Counted from the first letter of the stretch, positions 55,690 through 64,000 are shown. The stretch: DNA of 64,000 nucleotides from Chloroflexota bacterium (GCA_016195815.1 JACPYX010000018.1:186001-250000), one strand, 5' to 3'. Notes: generated by a model from the sequence alone, not told the origin. A program made the numbers and translations.

Positions 55690-56934
55690 ATGAACAACTT
55701 ACAATCCATTGCCCGCAAGATCACCGCAATTCTTTTCGCGCAGCAAAGCCTTGCCTCGGCAGGTTTCATTGCCGCCGCTACGCTCAACTCCATCGTCGGC
55801 GCAAAACTCGCAAACAATGCCGGTTTTGCAGGTGTGCCGACGGCAACTTACTTATTGGCCGGCGCGTTCTCCGCGTTTGGTTGGGGCTACGTCAATGACG
55901 CGCTCGGACGCCGCCTCGGCCTGACGATGGGACTATCCATCGGCGTGATCGGCTCGGGCGTGGCGTTCTTCGCCATCTCGAAAGAATCGTTTGCCATCTT
56001 TCTCATCGGCATGATTTTGATGGGCGTCGCCAACGCGGCTGTCCAACTCGGACGCTTCGCGGCCGCGGAAGTGAATCCGCCTGATCAACGCGGGCGCGCC
56101 ATCTCCAACGTGGTCATTGGCGGGACGATTGGCTCGGTCATCGGTCCGTTCGTGGCTGGGCCGGCCGGGAAATTTTTCCTGCCTCTGGCGGGCGATGAAC
56201 TGGCCGGCGCGTACGCGGTCAGCCTTGCATTGTTCGCGATTGGCGCGCTGGTCGTCTTCTTCGGCCTGCGGCCTGATCCGCGCGAGGTGGGGCGTCAGCT
56301 GGCGGAACAATTCCATCCAGCGGTGGCCGCTAACGGCGTCGTGCGAAGCGTGTTCGAGATCTTTCGTCAGCCCGCGGCCATCGTCGCGTTACTCGCCATG
56401 GTGCTGGGTCAAATGGTCATGGTGCTGATAATGGTTATCACGTCGCTTCACATGAAAGATAACCTTCAGACGCTCGGCAATATTTCCATCGTGATCTCGG
56501 CGCACACGTTTGGCATGTACGCATTCTCGATTCTTTCGGGACAACTCGCCGATCGCTGGGGGCGCGGGCCGGTTATCCTCGCAGGGTCTGGCACGTTGAT
56601 CCTCGCGTCTCTCGCCGCGACCATCTCGCCGGATGTGCTGCCGATGGGTGTGGCTTTGTTTTTGCTCGGCCTCGGCTGGAATTTTTGTTATGTGGGCGGT
56701 TCGACTTTGTTGGCCGATCAACTTTTGCCCGCCGAACGCGCGCGCACGCAGGGCTTCAATGATTTGCTCGTCGGATTCGCTTCGGCCATTGGCAGTTTAT
56801 CGAGCGGATTTATTTTTGCCGCGCTGGGTTACGCGGTGATGGCCTACATCAGCGCGACGGTGGCGATCCTGCCATTCGCCGCCGCTTCATTCTGGACCCG
56901 AAAACGGGCGCGCCTTTCAGAAGCCGCGTCTTAG
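55690..56934 (+). CDS. major facilitator superfamily transporter
   Basis: 414 residues, about 12 helices. The MFS motif between helices 2 and 3 is GYVNDALGRRLGLTMG, and between 8 and 9 GQLADRWGRGPVILAG. It resembles drug/multidrug efflux members. The substrate is unknown. AAAGGAG precedes the ATG. The 210 bases before it hold a small hairpin (GTGTCCC / GGGACAC) and no gene. Confidence 0.9.
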   Translation: MNNLQSIARKITAILFAQQSLASAGFIAAATLNSIVGAKLANNAGFAGVPTATYLLAGAFSAFGWGYVNDALGRRLGLTMGLSIGVIGSGVAFFAISKESFAIFLIGMILMGVANAAVQLGRFAAAEVNPPDQRGRAISNVVIGGTIGSVIGPFVAGPAGKFFLPLAGDELAGAYAVSLALFAIGALVVFFGLRPDPREVGRQLAEQFHPAVAANGVVRSVFEIFRQPAAIVALLAMVLGQMVMVLIMVITSLHMKDNLQTLGNISIVISAHTFGMYAFSILSGQLADRWGRGPVILAGSGTLILASLAATISPDVLPMGVALFLLGLGWNFCYVGGSTLLADQLLPAERARTQGFNDLLVGFASAIGSLSSGFIFAALGYAVMAYISATVAILPFAAASFWTRKRARLSEAAS

Positions 56935-56940
56935 TTCGAT

Positions 56941-57022
56941 ACGTCATTGCGAGGATGGCTGTTTTCCCGACGAAGCAATCTCGTGTTTAACGAGGAGATT
57001 GCCTCGCTTCGCTCACAATGAC
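56941..57022. repeat. dispersed CATTGCGAG palindromic repeat
   Basis: CGTCATTGCGAGG ... GACGAAGCAATCTC, then GAGGAGATTGCCTCGCTTCG, CTCACAATGACG. An imperfect palindrome of about 80 bases typical of intergenic repeats found in many environmental bacterial genomes. It separates the MFS gene from the convergent fmdB-type gene. Confidence 0.75.
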
Positions 57023-57084
57023 GTGGGCGATGAATCAAAATCGCCGACCGCATTGGCCGGCGATTTTAGTTGATGATCGAAGCG

Positions 57085-57357
57085 CTACTCGCTCTTTTCG
57101 CTGGGTTTGGCTGACGGCTTGCTCTCGGACTTGCTTTCTTCTTTTTTGCCCGATTTTTTGGAAACCTCACCGGAAGGAGACTTGTGATCTGTAGCGTAAA
57201 ACCCCGAGCCTTTGAAGATGATCTTGGTGGGCGTGATGACTTTCTTGAGGGTTTTCTTGCGGCATTCGGGGCAGGTCTTCAAAGAAGCGTCGGTGAATGA
57301 TTGCTGGCGTTCAAATTGCACACCGCAGTTTTCACAACGATAAGTATAGATTGGCAT
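57085..57357 (-). CDS. FmdB-family zinc-ribbon protein
   Basis: 90 residues. MPIYTYRCENCGVQFERQQS then CPECRKKTLKKVI is the FmdB zinc ribbon (two CxxC). The C-terminal 35 residues are Lys/Ser/Glu-rich and low in complexity. It is proposed as a regulatory or nucleic-acid-binding protein; function unproven. Confidence 0.92.
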   Translation of the reverse strand: MPIYTYRCENCGVQFERQQSFTDASLKTCPECRKKTLKKVITPTKIIFKGSGFYATDHKSPSGEVSKKSGKKEESKSESKPSAKPSEKSE

Positions 57358-57478
57358 GGACTTTTTCCTTCTTTCTTAACAGCGTAGTGGATTATAGCGC
57401 GGCTGTTACCACGTGCATAGCCTTAGACGCCGCATGTTATAATTTTCTAACGTTTTGCAAGTTGACCAGGAGGCTGAC

Positions 57479-57721
57479 ATGCTAAAAATCGAGATCGTTT
57501 ACTGCGCGGTCTGACACTACACCGAACGGGCCGTGAGCCTGGCAAATGACCTGCTCAAGGAATTTGAGCATATGATCGAGTCGTTGGCGCTCATTCCCTC
57601 GGACGGCGGCCGCTTCGAGGTCAGCGTGAACGGGAAGTTGATTTATTCAAAACTCGAGACCAAACGTCACGCCGCAGCAGGTGAAGTTGTGGGTCTGGTT
57701 AATAAAATGGTTGAAGGATAA
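57479..57721 (+). CDS. SelW-like selenoprotein (Rdx family, Cys-x-x-Sec)
   Basis: 80 residues if the TGA at 57512-57514 is read as selenocysteine: MLKIEIVYCAV-U-HYTERA, giving Cys9-Ala-Val-Sec12, the redox motif of selenoprotein W. The rest fits SelW closely, including GRFEVSVNGKLIYSKLETKR. AGGAGG five bases before the ATG is an excellent ribosome site for this start, and no other lesion exists. A hairpin follows the UGA by about 13 bases (CGGGC with GCCTG, loop CGTGA), a plausible bacterial SECIS. Annotation programs will call only the 62 residues from 57533, which lack the active site. trpS starts four bases after the stop. Confidence 0.9.
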
Positions 57722-57724
57722 AGA

Positions 57725-58711
57725 ATGGCAAAAAAGGGACGTGTTTTTTCCGGCGCCCGTCCAACGGGACGCCAACATCTCGGCAATTATCTCGGCGCGA
57801 TCCAAAATTATGTGGCTTTGCAGGACGACTACGAGTGTGTTTACTGTATCGTGGATATTCACGCATTGACCACTGTGGAGGATACGCTCGACCTCAAGCA
57901 AAATACATACGAGATGGCGCTCGACTGGCTGGCGGCTGGCATCCGCCCGCAAGAGACCATCATGTTCATTCAGTCGCACGTCCCCGAAGTGATGGAATTG
58001 CACACGCTTCTGTCCATGGTCACTCCGCTTGGCAAATTGACCGACCTGCCGACTTTCAAGGAAAAAATCCGGCAACAGCCCGACAATGTGAACTATGGCC
58101 TGGTCGGCTATCCCGTTTTGATGACGGCCGATATTGTGCTTTATAAAACGGATGTTGTGCCGGTCGGCATTGACCAGGCTCCGCACATCGAGTTTGCGCG
58201 CGAGATCGTGCGTTCTTTCAATTATCGTTATAAGACCAATGCGTTGGTCGAACCGCAGATGAAGAACACCAAGATTCTCAAGGTGTTGGGCATTGACGGC
58301 AAAGAGAAGATGGGCAAGAGTCTCAACAATCACATTGAGTTGGCGGCCACGCCCGAAGAAACCAAAACGCGTGTCCTGCAAATGGTCACCGACCCGGCGC
58401 GCATCAAGCGTACAGATCCGGGCAACCCGGATGTGTGCAATGTCTTCACCATGCACAAGATTTTTTCGCCGCAGGATGAAGTGGACATGATCAACGTCGA
58501 GTGCCGCCGCGCTGGGATCGGTTGCGTGGATTGCAAAACGCGCTTCGCCGCGAATCTAAACAAGAACCTTGAACCTTTCCGCGCCAAGCGCGCCGAACTC
58601 GATGCCAAGCCGGATGTTGTCCAGGACATTCTGAACGATGGCGCTAAACGCGCCCGCACCATTGCCCAAAAGACGATGACCGAAGTCCGTGAGGCCATTC
58701 AACTTCCATAG
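57725..58711 (+). CDS. trpS: tryptophanyl-tRNA synthetase
   Basis: 328 residues, class I. The HIGH-type motif is [16 protein letters not shown] and the KMSKS-type motif is [12 protein letters not shown]. Cys residues in GCVDCKTRF near the C-terminus. AAAGAATGG start, four bases after the SelW-like gene, so both are probably on one transcript. Confidence 0.97.
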   Translation: MAKKGRVFSGARPTGRQHLGNYLGAIQNYVALQDDYECVYCIVDIHALTTVEDTLDLKQNTYEMALDWLAAGIRPQETIMFIQSHVPEVMELHTLLSMVTPLGKLTDLPTFKEKIRQQPDNVNYGLVGYPVLMTADIVLYKTDVVPVGIDQAPHIEFAREIVRSFNYRYKTNALVEPQMKNTKILKVLGIDGKEKMGKSLNNHIELAATPEETKTRVLQMVTDPARIKRTDPGNPDVCNVFTMHKIFSPQDEVDMINVECRRAGIGCVDCKTRFAANLNKNLEPFRAKRAELDAKPDVVQDILNDGAKRARTIAQKTMTEVREAIQLP

Positions 58712-58718
58712 ATATTTT

Positions 58719-58751
58719 GCAGGGACACAGCGACGCTATGTCCCTGCGTTT
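58719..58751 (+). terminator. hairpin between trpS and dtd
   Basis: GCAGGGACA (58719-58727) pairs with TGTCCCTGC (58739-58747), then GTTTTA. It may be a weak terminator or attenuator. Confidence 0.6.
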
Positions 58752-58760
58752 TATTCAAAT

Positions 58761-59198
58761 ATGCGAGTTCTAATTCAACGCGTTTCCCGCGCCAACGTTA
58801 CAGTCAATGGACAGGTCATTTCCAAAATCGGAAAAGGCCTGTTGATTTTATTGGGCATCGGTCACGGCGATGGGGAGCAGCAAGTCCAATTCCTGGCCGA
58901 GAAAATTGCGAACCTGCGTGTCTTTGAAGATGAACAGGGCAAAACGAATCTGTCCGTGTTGGACGTAAAAGGCGAAGCGATTGTCGTCTCGCAGTTCACG
59001 CTGTACGCCGATGCCCGCAAGGGACGCCGCCCCTCGTTTACCGATGCGGCTTTGCCCGAAGATGCCGCACCGCTCGTGGATCGGTTCGTCGAGTTGTTGA
59101 AAAGTTATGGCGTCTCGACCCAGACCGGGCAATTCGGCCAGTACATGCAAGTTGAAATACACAATGACGGTCCGTTTACGGTCTGGCTGGAACGCTAA
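58761..59198 (+). CDS. dtd: D-aminoacyl-tRNA deacylase
   Basis: Removes D-amino acids wrongly attached to tRNA. 145 residues starting [38 protein letters not shown] holds the SQxT active-site motif and the C-terminal part has [17 protein letters not shown] (Gly-cisPro region altered). The ATG at 58761 is the family start. Confidence 0.96.
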   Translation: MRVLIQRVSRANVTVNGQVISKIGKGLLILLGIGHGDGEQQVQFLAEKIANLRVFEDEQGKTNLSVLDVKGEAIVVSQFTLYADARKGRRPSFTDAALPEDAAPLVDRFVELLKSYGVSTQTGQFGQYMQVEIHNDGPFTVWLER

Positions 59199-59281
59199 AA
59201 CTCATGCTTGACTTTATAAGGCATCGCTGATAAAGTTGACTCTTGTAGGATGCAAGTAGGTTTTCGTTGGAACTGAAGGCG

Positions 59282-59317
59282 ACGGCTCAAAGCAAAACTG
59301 CTCTGAGCCGTTTTTTT
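59282..59317 (+). terminator. terminator after dtd
   Basis: ACGGCTCA ... TGAGCCG stem, then TTTTTTT. It lies about 85 bases after the dtd stop; two TTGACT words lie between but without good -10 partners. Confidence 0.85.
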
Positions 59318-59383
59318 GACCACCGATGAATGACATACTGTGCGTCAATCCAATTTTTTTCTTTTTGTCTTAGGAGGCAAAAA

Positions 59384-59593
59384 ATGTCAGAACGTGTAAT
59401 CGGTACGGTTAAGTGGTTCAACGGAGAAAAAGGCTATGGTTTCCTCGCGCGCGAGGGCGGCCCGGACGTGTTTGTCCATTACTCTGCGATCGACAGCGAA
59501 GGCTATCGCAATCTCCAGGAAGGCCAGAAGGTGGAATTTGTCATCGAAAAAGGCCCCAAAGGTTTGCAGGCCGCCAGCGTCAAGATCGTGTAA
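59384..59593 (+). CDS. cold-shock-domain protein
   Basis: 69 residues, single OB-fold CSD. RNP1 is KGYGFLARE and RNP2 [21 protein letters not shown] is the family start. RNA/ssDNA chaperone. TAGGAGG precedes the ATG at 59384. There is a short T-rich leader after the dtd terminator. Confidence 0.97.
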   Translation: MSERVIGTVKWFNGEKGYGFLAREGGPDVFVHYSAIDSEGYRNLQEGQKVEFVIEKGPKGLQAASVKIV

Positions 59594-59608
59594 TTGATCT
59601 TTGACACT

Positions 59609-59644
59609 AAAAAGTCCCTCGTCAAACGACGAGGGACTTTTTTT
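59609..59644. terminator. terminator after the cold-shock gene
   Basis: AAAAAGTCCCTCGT / ACGAGGGACTTTTT with loop around CAA, T-run; it also ends the convergent DHODH-like gene. Confidence 0.92.
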
Positions 59645-60386
59645 ATCCTTTGGGAAGCCACAACTCCGCGTCTGCCTGGACCGCGAGTGCGCCGGCGGTT
59701 AATAAATCTTGGGCGGCATCCTGAGTATACACGCCTCCCGCGCCGATGATGGGCAGTCCAAGCTTTACCGCCGAGTGGACAACTCCAAGTGTTTGCGGGA
59801 AAAGTGACGGACCGTATAAGCGGCCAGTAATCAGCGATGAGTGATCAGCGACCAGCGTTCCGCGCCGCGCGGACAAACTGATTGCCGCTGCGCCGCCCTG
59901 AATCAATTTCGGTCCGAGACTCAAAACTTGTTCCGCCGGCAGGGAAAGAATCAACGGCAGTTCGCCCAAACACATTTCAAGCGCCAGCGAAATAATATCG
60001 TCGGCGAGTAATGGCGCGAAGCCCAGTTCAACGGCCATGACGTTTTCAATATTCTCCAATTTTTCGACCATTCGCTGAGTCTCTTCAGGACGGTCGGCCA
60101 TCAAATGCGCGATGATTGGCAGGTTCGAGTCCTTCCAGCGATGCGCGTATTTTTTCAGCGCGGCATCAAAGCCGGGATTTGGCAGGCCGGTGTGCAGCAG
60201 GAATCCGCCGGGGTATTCGATCAAGGCTGGGTGGGCCGCGCCCGCTCTGGGTCGTAGGGAGAGCGGGTTGGTGATAAACGCGCCGAAGTCATCCCACGGC
60301 ACAGGCGCGCGCAAGTCGGGCGCGAATCCAAGAGTCCCGGCCGCGTTCATAAGTGGTTTGCGAAAAATCAAATCCTGTTTGGGCAT
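59643..60386 (-). CDS. dihydroorotate dehydrogenase-like barrel protein lacking the catalytic motif
   Basis: 247 residues, shorter than the usual 300 or so. MNAAGTLGFAPDL and the C-terminal LGLPIIGAGGVYTQDAAQDL with LTAGALAVQADAEL match class 1 PyrD. The catalytic segment N-x-S-C-P-N is replaced by AVELGFAPLLADD, the Lys after the next strand is Ser (LPLILSLP), and the Asn-Thr before the last third is missing. So FMN-dependent dihydroorotate oxidation is doubtful. It may be a divergent flavin-binding protein. Confidence 0.75.
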   Translation of the reverse strand: MPKQDLIFRKPLMNAAGTLGFAPDLRAPVPWDDFGAFITNPLSLRPRAGAAHPALIEYPGGFLLHTGLPNPGFDAALKKYAHRWKDSNLPIIAHLMADRPEETQRMVEKLENIENVMAVELGFAPLLADDIISLALEMCLGELPLILSLPAEQVLSLGPKLIQGGAAAISLSARRGTLVADHSSLITGRLYGPSLFPQTLGVVHSAVKLGLPIIGAGGVYTQDAAQDLLTAGALAVQADAELWLPKG

Positions 60387-60550
60387 CTCAGTTCAGGACA
60401 TTTTACATTGCTTTAGTTCCATTGGGGCATTTTCATCGCCCGGTTTAGCGATCCACCGACGGGCAATGGTTCTTATCGGTAAGTGGATGCCGTCACGCGT
60501 ACCGAAGCCGTTGAATCGTTGGTTTGTCAATAATTGCTCTATGGGTTATC

Positions 60551-60579
60551 AAAAAGCCGCGAATCGCTCGCGGCTTTTT
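60551..60579. terminator. terminator after the ferredoxin-NADP reductase-like gene
   Basis: AAAAAGCCGCGA / TCGCGGCTTTTT with a short loop. It lies just past the minus-strand gene that ends at 60593. The rest of 60387-60550 holds no gene that I can support. Confidence 0.88.
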
Positions 60580-60592
60580 GATTCTTGTTTTG

Positions 60593-61933
60593 TCATGCTG
60601 TTTCCGTCACGCCGATAGCCTGCAACATCTCTTCATTGCTGGCGAACTTGAATTCTTCCAGTCCGCGCTTTTGGGCCTCGGCGGCCTCAATTGTTTCCAG
60701 TTTTTTGATGTCGTTCTTTGTGATGACTGCCTTGTCGAAATTTTTGAACTTCGCGGCGAGTGCCTCTGGGTTTACGTTGATGGGTTGCAGAGTCTGCAAA
60801 TATTGCCAGACCGCCTTCGACGCGTTGATGCCGTCTTTGCGTGCATATCCCACCAGGCCTTCGCTGGCCTGGCGCGACCATCCGCCGACGAAAACGCCAT
60901 CTATGGAAGACTCATACGAGATGCCCTCCACTGGAAAACGCGGCGTTGTGGATTTTACAAATTCATTGGAGGCGACCGGCAGACCGAACGCATCGTCCAC
61001 TTTATCGCCGATGGCGAAGATCACTGTTTCGACATCCAGCGTGCGTTTGTTGCCGGTGCCGCGCGCTTTGACTTCGCCGTCTTTCAAGGTCAAAATATTG
61101 TCTTCAATTTCGAGTTTGGTTAGCGATCCGTTTTCTCCGAGCATTTGAACGGGTGAGGCTAAAAATTCAAAGCGGAAGCGCCCTTCGGCGGTTTTTGGAT
61201 CCGCTTTCGGCAGGGCATCCAATATTTTATGGCGGCCCAGTTCAGGGTCCTGATCGATCGCCTGCAAAGCGGGCGGGACGCGCGCCATTTCCGCGTCGAA
61301 GGCTGGCATATCCAAATTGGCGATGATGTGTTTCATCTCCTCTTTGGTGAAGTTGACCTCGCCTGGTCCTCGCCGCACAACGGCAATGACTTCATCTGCT
61401 TTTCGGTTTTGAAGCAGATAACGCGCAATATCCACCATCACATTGCCTGCGCCGACCACAACACAGCGTTTGCCAATGCGGAAATTCTTCTGGTTATAGG
61501 GTGGTAATTTGTTATAGCCATACACAATTTCCTTGGCGTGATATACGCCTTCGAGGTTTTCTCCGGGCAGGCCGAGCCATTTGGTGCCCTGCGCTCCAGC
61601 CGCGACCAGAATGGCTTGAAAACCAAGTGCGCGCAAATCGCCGAGACTTAGATCGCCCTGTTCGCCAATCACAACATTGCCGTAATAATCAATGTTTGGA
61701 TTGTCGAGAGCGGCGCGGAATTGTTTGCGCAACCCTTCTTTCATTATATGCTTATCGGGGTAGATGCCGTATTCAGCCAATCCACCGGGTTTGATGTCGC
61801 GGTTGAAAAGCGCCACGCGCGCGCCCTGTGATGCGAGCTCGCGTGCGCCAAAGAGTCCGGCGGGCCCGGCTCCGATCACTGCGACAAAATATGCGCTCTG
61901 TTCAGACACAACTTCCTCCTTGAATTCAGACAA
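60593..61933 (-). CDS. ferredoxin/adrenodoxin-type NADP reductase-like flavoprotein
   Basis: 446 residues. FAD motif VAVIGAGPAGLFGARELASQ, GGLAEYGIYPDKHIMKEG typical of GltD/FprA-type proteins, NADP motif CVVVGAGNVMVDIARYLL, and the end GVFVGGWSRQASEGLVGYAR seen in adrenodoxin reductase/FprA. No iron-sulfur Cys. It moves electrons between NADPH and ferredoxin. AAGGAGG precedes the ATG; the promoter is described separately. The last 60 residues contain a helical tail of unclear purpose. Confidence 0.9.
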   Translation of the reverse strand: MSEFKEEVVSEQSAYFVAVIGAGPAGLFGARELASQGARVALFNRDIKPGGLAEYGIYPDKHIMKEGLRKQFRAALDNPNIDYYGNVVIGEQGDLSLGDLRALGFQAILVAAGAQGTKWLGLPGENLEGVYHAKEIVYGYNKLPPYNQKNFRIGKRCVVVGAGNVMVDIARYLLQNRKADEVIAVVRRGPGEVNFTKEEMKHIIANLDMPAFDAEMARVPPALQAIDQDPELGRHKILDALPKADPKTAEGRFRFEFLASPVQMLGENGSLTKLEIEDNILTLKDGEVKARGTGNKRTLDVETVIFAIGDKVDDAFGLPVASNEFVKSTTPRFPVEGISYESSIDGVFVGGWSRQASEGLVGYARKDGINASKAVWQYLQTLQPINVNPEALAAKFKNFDKAVITKNDIKKLETIEAAEAQKRGLEEFKFASNEEMLQAIGVTETA

Positions 61934-61944
61934 AAACAGACTGT

Positions 61945-61973
61945 ATTATAGTGGAGAAATTTTAATCGGACAA
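61945..61973 (-). promoter_or_regulatory. promoter of the ferredoxin-NADP reductase-like gene
   Basis: On the minus strand TTGTCC (61968-61973) and TATAAT (61945-61950), 17 bases apart, about 10 bases before the leader of the gene starting at 61933. Confidence 0.75.
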
Positions 61974-62084
61974 GCAATTCTTATAACAACTATATACATC
62001 AGTCGTTTGACGCTGCAAAGCGTTACTGTGCACGGGTGAGAGTTGCCTGAGAATCTTAGTGAGCAGATACCAGATGCGTTAACC

Positions 62085-62120
62085 GAAAACTTCCGAAGTC
62101 CGCGGACTTCGGAAGTTTTC
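62085..62120. terminator. terminator after glnA
   Basis: A perfect 36-base palindrome with no spacer: GAAAACTTCCGAAGTCCG and its complement. It lies 25 bases past the glnA stop. Confidence 0.88.
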
Positions 62121-62144
62121 TTTCTATTTGCCGGTCACAGCCGC

Positions 62145-63482
62145 TTACGCCGTTTCCAAATATCGTTCGATCTCGTAATCGCTGACGCGCAGACGGAATT
62201 CGTCCCACTCTTCCCACTTGGCGCGGGCAAACGCTTCGTAGGTTGATACACCCAAAGCGGACTTCACGACTTCGTCTTTCTCCAATTCGATCAGGGCTTC
62301 AGCCAGCGAACCGGGCAGTTCCTGAACGCCCATCTTCCCGCGTTCTTCCTTGTCGAGATGATACAGGTTGACGTTGTTGAGCGGCGCGGGCGGGGTCATC
62401 TGTTTGTCAACGCCGTCCAGGCCGGCGGCCAGAATTGCGGCGAAAGCCAGATATGGATTCGACGACGGGTCGGGGAAGCGCAGTTCGGCGCGCACGGCCT
62501 TATCGCGGCCTTCCGTGTAGCGCGGAATGCGGATCAGCGCCGAGCGGTTCTGCTGCGCCCAGCCGATGTAGACCGGCGCTTCGTATCCGGGCACGAGACG
62601 TTTGTACGAGTTGACGGTTGGGGCTACGACGGCGGCCAAGGCGCGGGCGTGCGCCAATTGTCCGGCGATGAACGCGTAAGCCGTCTTCGAGAGATGCACT
62701 TCATCTTTCGCATCGAAGAACACGTTGCCGCCTTTTTTATCGAACAATGACTGGTGACAGTGCATGCCCGAACCGTTGATTCCGAAGACCGGCTTGGGCA
62801 TGAACGAAGCGGTCAGTCCATGCTGGGCGGCGATGGCCTTGACCGTGTACTTCAAAGTCAAAACATTATCGGCGGTCTTCAACGCGTCTGCAAAACGAAA
62901 GTCAATTTCGTGCTGACCCAAAGCAACTTCATGATGGCCTACTTCAACTTCCAGTCCCATTGCATCCAGCGCTTCCATCAAAGCGGTGCGGACGATCACG
63001 GCTTCGTCATCGGCGGAGAAATCAAAATAACTGCCGGTGTCGTGCGGCACGGGATGCACGCCATGTCCATTCGTACCTTTGAACAGGAAGAACTCAGGCT
63101 CCGGGCCAACGTTGAACACCCAGCCGCGCTCATCCAATTTGGCGAGCATCCGCTTCAAGGTCCCGCGCGGATCGCCTTCGAATGGGTCGCCTTTCGGTGT
63201 GAAGATGTCGCAGAAAATGCGGGCGCGGCGCGAATCGACGGGTGTCCACGGTAACACTGCGTAGGTATCCGGGTCCAGGATCAGGCGCATATCGCTTTCC
63301 TGAATGCGGGCGAAGCCCTCCACCGAAGACCCATCAAACCACACGCCATCGGCCAGCGCGTCCGAGAGACGGCCAACCGGCATGTCCACACTCTTCACGG
63401 CCCCGGTCACGTCCGAGAACTGCAAAGAGATGAACTTGACATTATCTTCCTTTACACGAGCGATCAAATCTTTTGCGTTCAT
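62145..63482 (-). CDS. glnA: glutamine synthetase type I
   Basis: Assimilates ammonium: glutamate to glutamine. 445 residues, like the GSI-alpha group (Bacillus), shorter than the adenylylated GSI-beta. WFDGSSVEGFARIQESDM, GSGMHCHQSLF and VPGYEAPVYIGWAQQNRSAL are active-site and ATP-binding motifs. The NLYHLDKEERGKMG segment lies where the adenylylation Tyr would be, but the flanks do not fit that site. The ATG at 63482 has GGAGAGAAGGAAATG. The gene is alone in its unit. Confidence 0.97.
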   Translation of the reverse strand: MNAKDLIARVKEDNVKFISLQFSDVTGAVKSVDMPVGRLSDALADGVWFDGSSVEGFARIQESDMRLILDPDTYAVLPWTPVDSRRARIFCDIFTPKGDPFEGDPRGTLKRMLAKLDERGWVFNVGPEPEFFLFKGTNGHGVHPVPHDTGSYFDFSADDEAVIVRTALMEALDAMGLEVEVGHHEVALGQHEIDFRFADALKTADNVLTLKYTVKAIAAQHGLTASFMPKPVFGINGSGMHCHQSLFDKKGGNVFFDAKDEVHLSKTAYAFIAGQLAHARALAAVVAPTVNSYKRLVPGYEAPVYIGWAQQNRSALIRIPRYTEGRDKAVRAELRFPDPSSNPYLAFAAILAAGLDGVDKQMTPPAPLNNVNLYHLDKEERGKMGVQELPGSLAEALIELEKDEVVKSALGVSTYEAFARAKWEEWDEFRLRVSDYEIERYLETA

Positions 63483-63548
63483 TTCCTTCTCTCCTTTAAT
63501 TAATGGGTTTTCCAACTGCGTACGCACGCAGACGATGGATGATAGGGT

Positions 63549-64000
63549 TTAAATTTCTTCAATGGGCACCTGCCCCGGCTCTTTTTCAGACTTCGAGTTG
63601 CGCCCGCTATTGATAATGAACACCGACCCAATGATGATTCCCGCCGCGATAAGGATGCGCGCTGTGATCGGCTCACTCGCCAGCCAACTTCCCAGGAATA
63701 CAGCCACGACCGGGTTGACATAGGCATAAGTAGACATCAATGAGATGGGCGCATTCTGTAACAACCAGCCATAAGACACAAACCCGACCAGCGATCCGAA
63801 TGTGATCAGATAAGCCAGCCCCAGCCACGAACGCATCGAAACGGACGCGAAGCTGAATCCGTTTAATTCGCCGGAGCCCGCGCTGACAACGAACAGCGCC
63901 AGCGCGCCTGCCATCATCTCCATGCCTGTAGCTTGCAAAGATGATTTTGGCATATCAGCCGTCTTGCTGAAGATCGAACCGAGCGACCAAAGCAGCGCGG
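63549..64000 (-). CDS. EamA/DMT-family transporter (partial, 5' end outside the window)
   Basis: The C-terminal 150 residues of a drug/metabolite transporter: an open frame continues from the window edge through ALLWSLGSIFSKTADMPKSS, with five helices and the family segment APISLMSTYAYVNPVVAVFL. The internal ATG at 63953 is not the real start. Substrate unknown. Confidence 0.88.
   Translation of the reverse strand, partial: ALLWSLGSIFSKTADMPKSSLQATGMEMMAGALALFVVSAGSGELNGFSFASVSMRSWLGLAYLITFGSLVGFVSYGWLLQNAPISLMSTYAYVNPVVAVFLGSWLASEPITARILIAAGIIIGSVFIINSGRNSKSEKEPGQVPIEEI

Noticed and set aside
57533-57721. A 62-residue gene starting inside the SelW-like frame
   Set aside because: No ribosome site, and it lacks the first strand and the redox motif; the full frame with UGA fits the family.
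59199-59281. Small RNA gene between dtd and the cold-shock gene
   Set aside because: Two TTGACT words lack good -10 partners; the hairpin at 59282 is explained as the dtd terminator.
61974-62084. Riboswitch-like sequence (GGGTGAGAG...CCTGAGA) between the reductase-like gene and glnA
   Set aside because: Some words recall glycine or TPP aptamers, but it reads so only on the plus strand, while both neighbours are on the minus strand.

Overview
The window looks like a chromosomal segment of an Anaerolineae-type member of the Chloroflexota. This is an inference from gene content, because no 16S rRNA gene is present. It rests on a mevalonate-pathway block with archaeal-type HMG-CoA synthase, a thiolase homologue, a DUF35 protein and a class II HMG-CoA reductase; on lipoproteins with Thr/Pro-rich linkers; and on a dnaA / rpsB-tsf-pyrH-frr-uppS-cdsA core with short EF-Ts. 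Coding is dense on both strands, and many genes end in strong, often perfectly palindromic hairpins.

Region 1 (1-19,500) is a nitrate / nitrogen-oxide respiration island. A membrane-anchored c-type cytochrome and narGHJI form a tightly overlapping operon, followed by a TehA/SLAC1-type anion channel and an FmdE-like protein. Facing it is a minus-strand set: small membrane proteins, a lipoprotein cytochrome c, a polytopic protein with conserved histidines and a cupin. After a GAF/HD-GYP signalling protein comes a second minus-strand set: two tandem 4-TM proteins, an NnrS-like protein and a Crp/Fnr regulator. A second Crp/Fnr regulator and a hemerythrin follow.

Region 2 (19,500-35,600) is a stress / redox accessory region. 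It holds a MarR repressor divergent from a ClC anion transporter with a textbook operator in the promoter spacer, a cytochrome b / sulfite-oxidase-like molybdenum fusion, NDH-2, metE, an AIF-like flavoprotein, transaldolase, folE, a DsbA-like gene with an in-frame UGA at its active site, AhpD-like, AlkA-like, DUF488 and DUF2249 genes, and two near-identical cupins. Together with the end of region 1 it is littered with decayed copies of genes, three of which still have an intact copy nearby (crp, hemerythrin, folE). The fourth, a PEP-mutase-type fragment, has none in view.

Region 3 (35,600-41,500) holds the mevalonate genes on the minus strand, with a lipoprotein, a membrane protein and a frameshifted DUF4160 gene between them. 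The thiolase homologue has lost both its nucleophilic Cys and its catalytic His.

Region 4 (41,500-64,000) is mostly housekeeping: a histidine kinase, a probable replication-origin region and dnaA, a FecR-like lipoprotein, the rpsB-to-cdsA cluster, glpX, tRNA-Asn, a NarL-type two-component pair, DoxX, an MFS transporter, FmdB, a clear SelW-like selenoprotein gene (Cys-x-x-Sec), trpS, dtd, a cold-shock gene, a degenerate dihydroorotate-dehydrogenase-like gene, a ferredoxin-NADP reductase-like flavoprotein, glnA and a truncated EamA transporter. The SelW-like gene makes it likely that this organism decodes UGA as selenocysteine, which supports the same reading for the DsbA-like gene.
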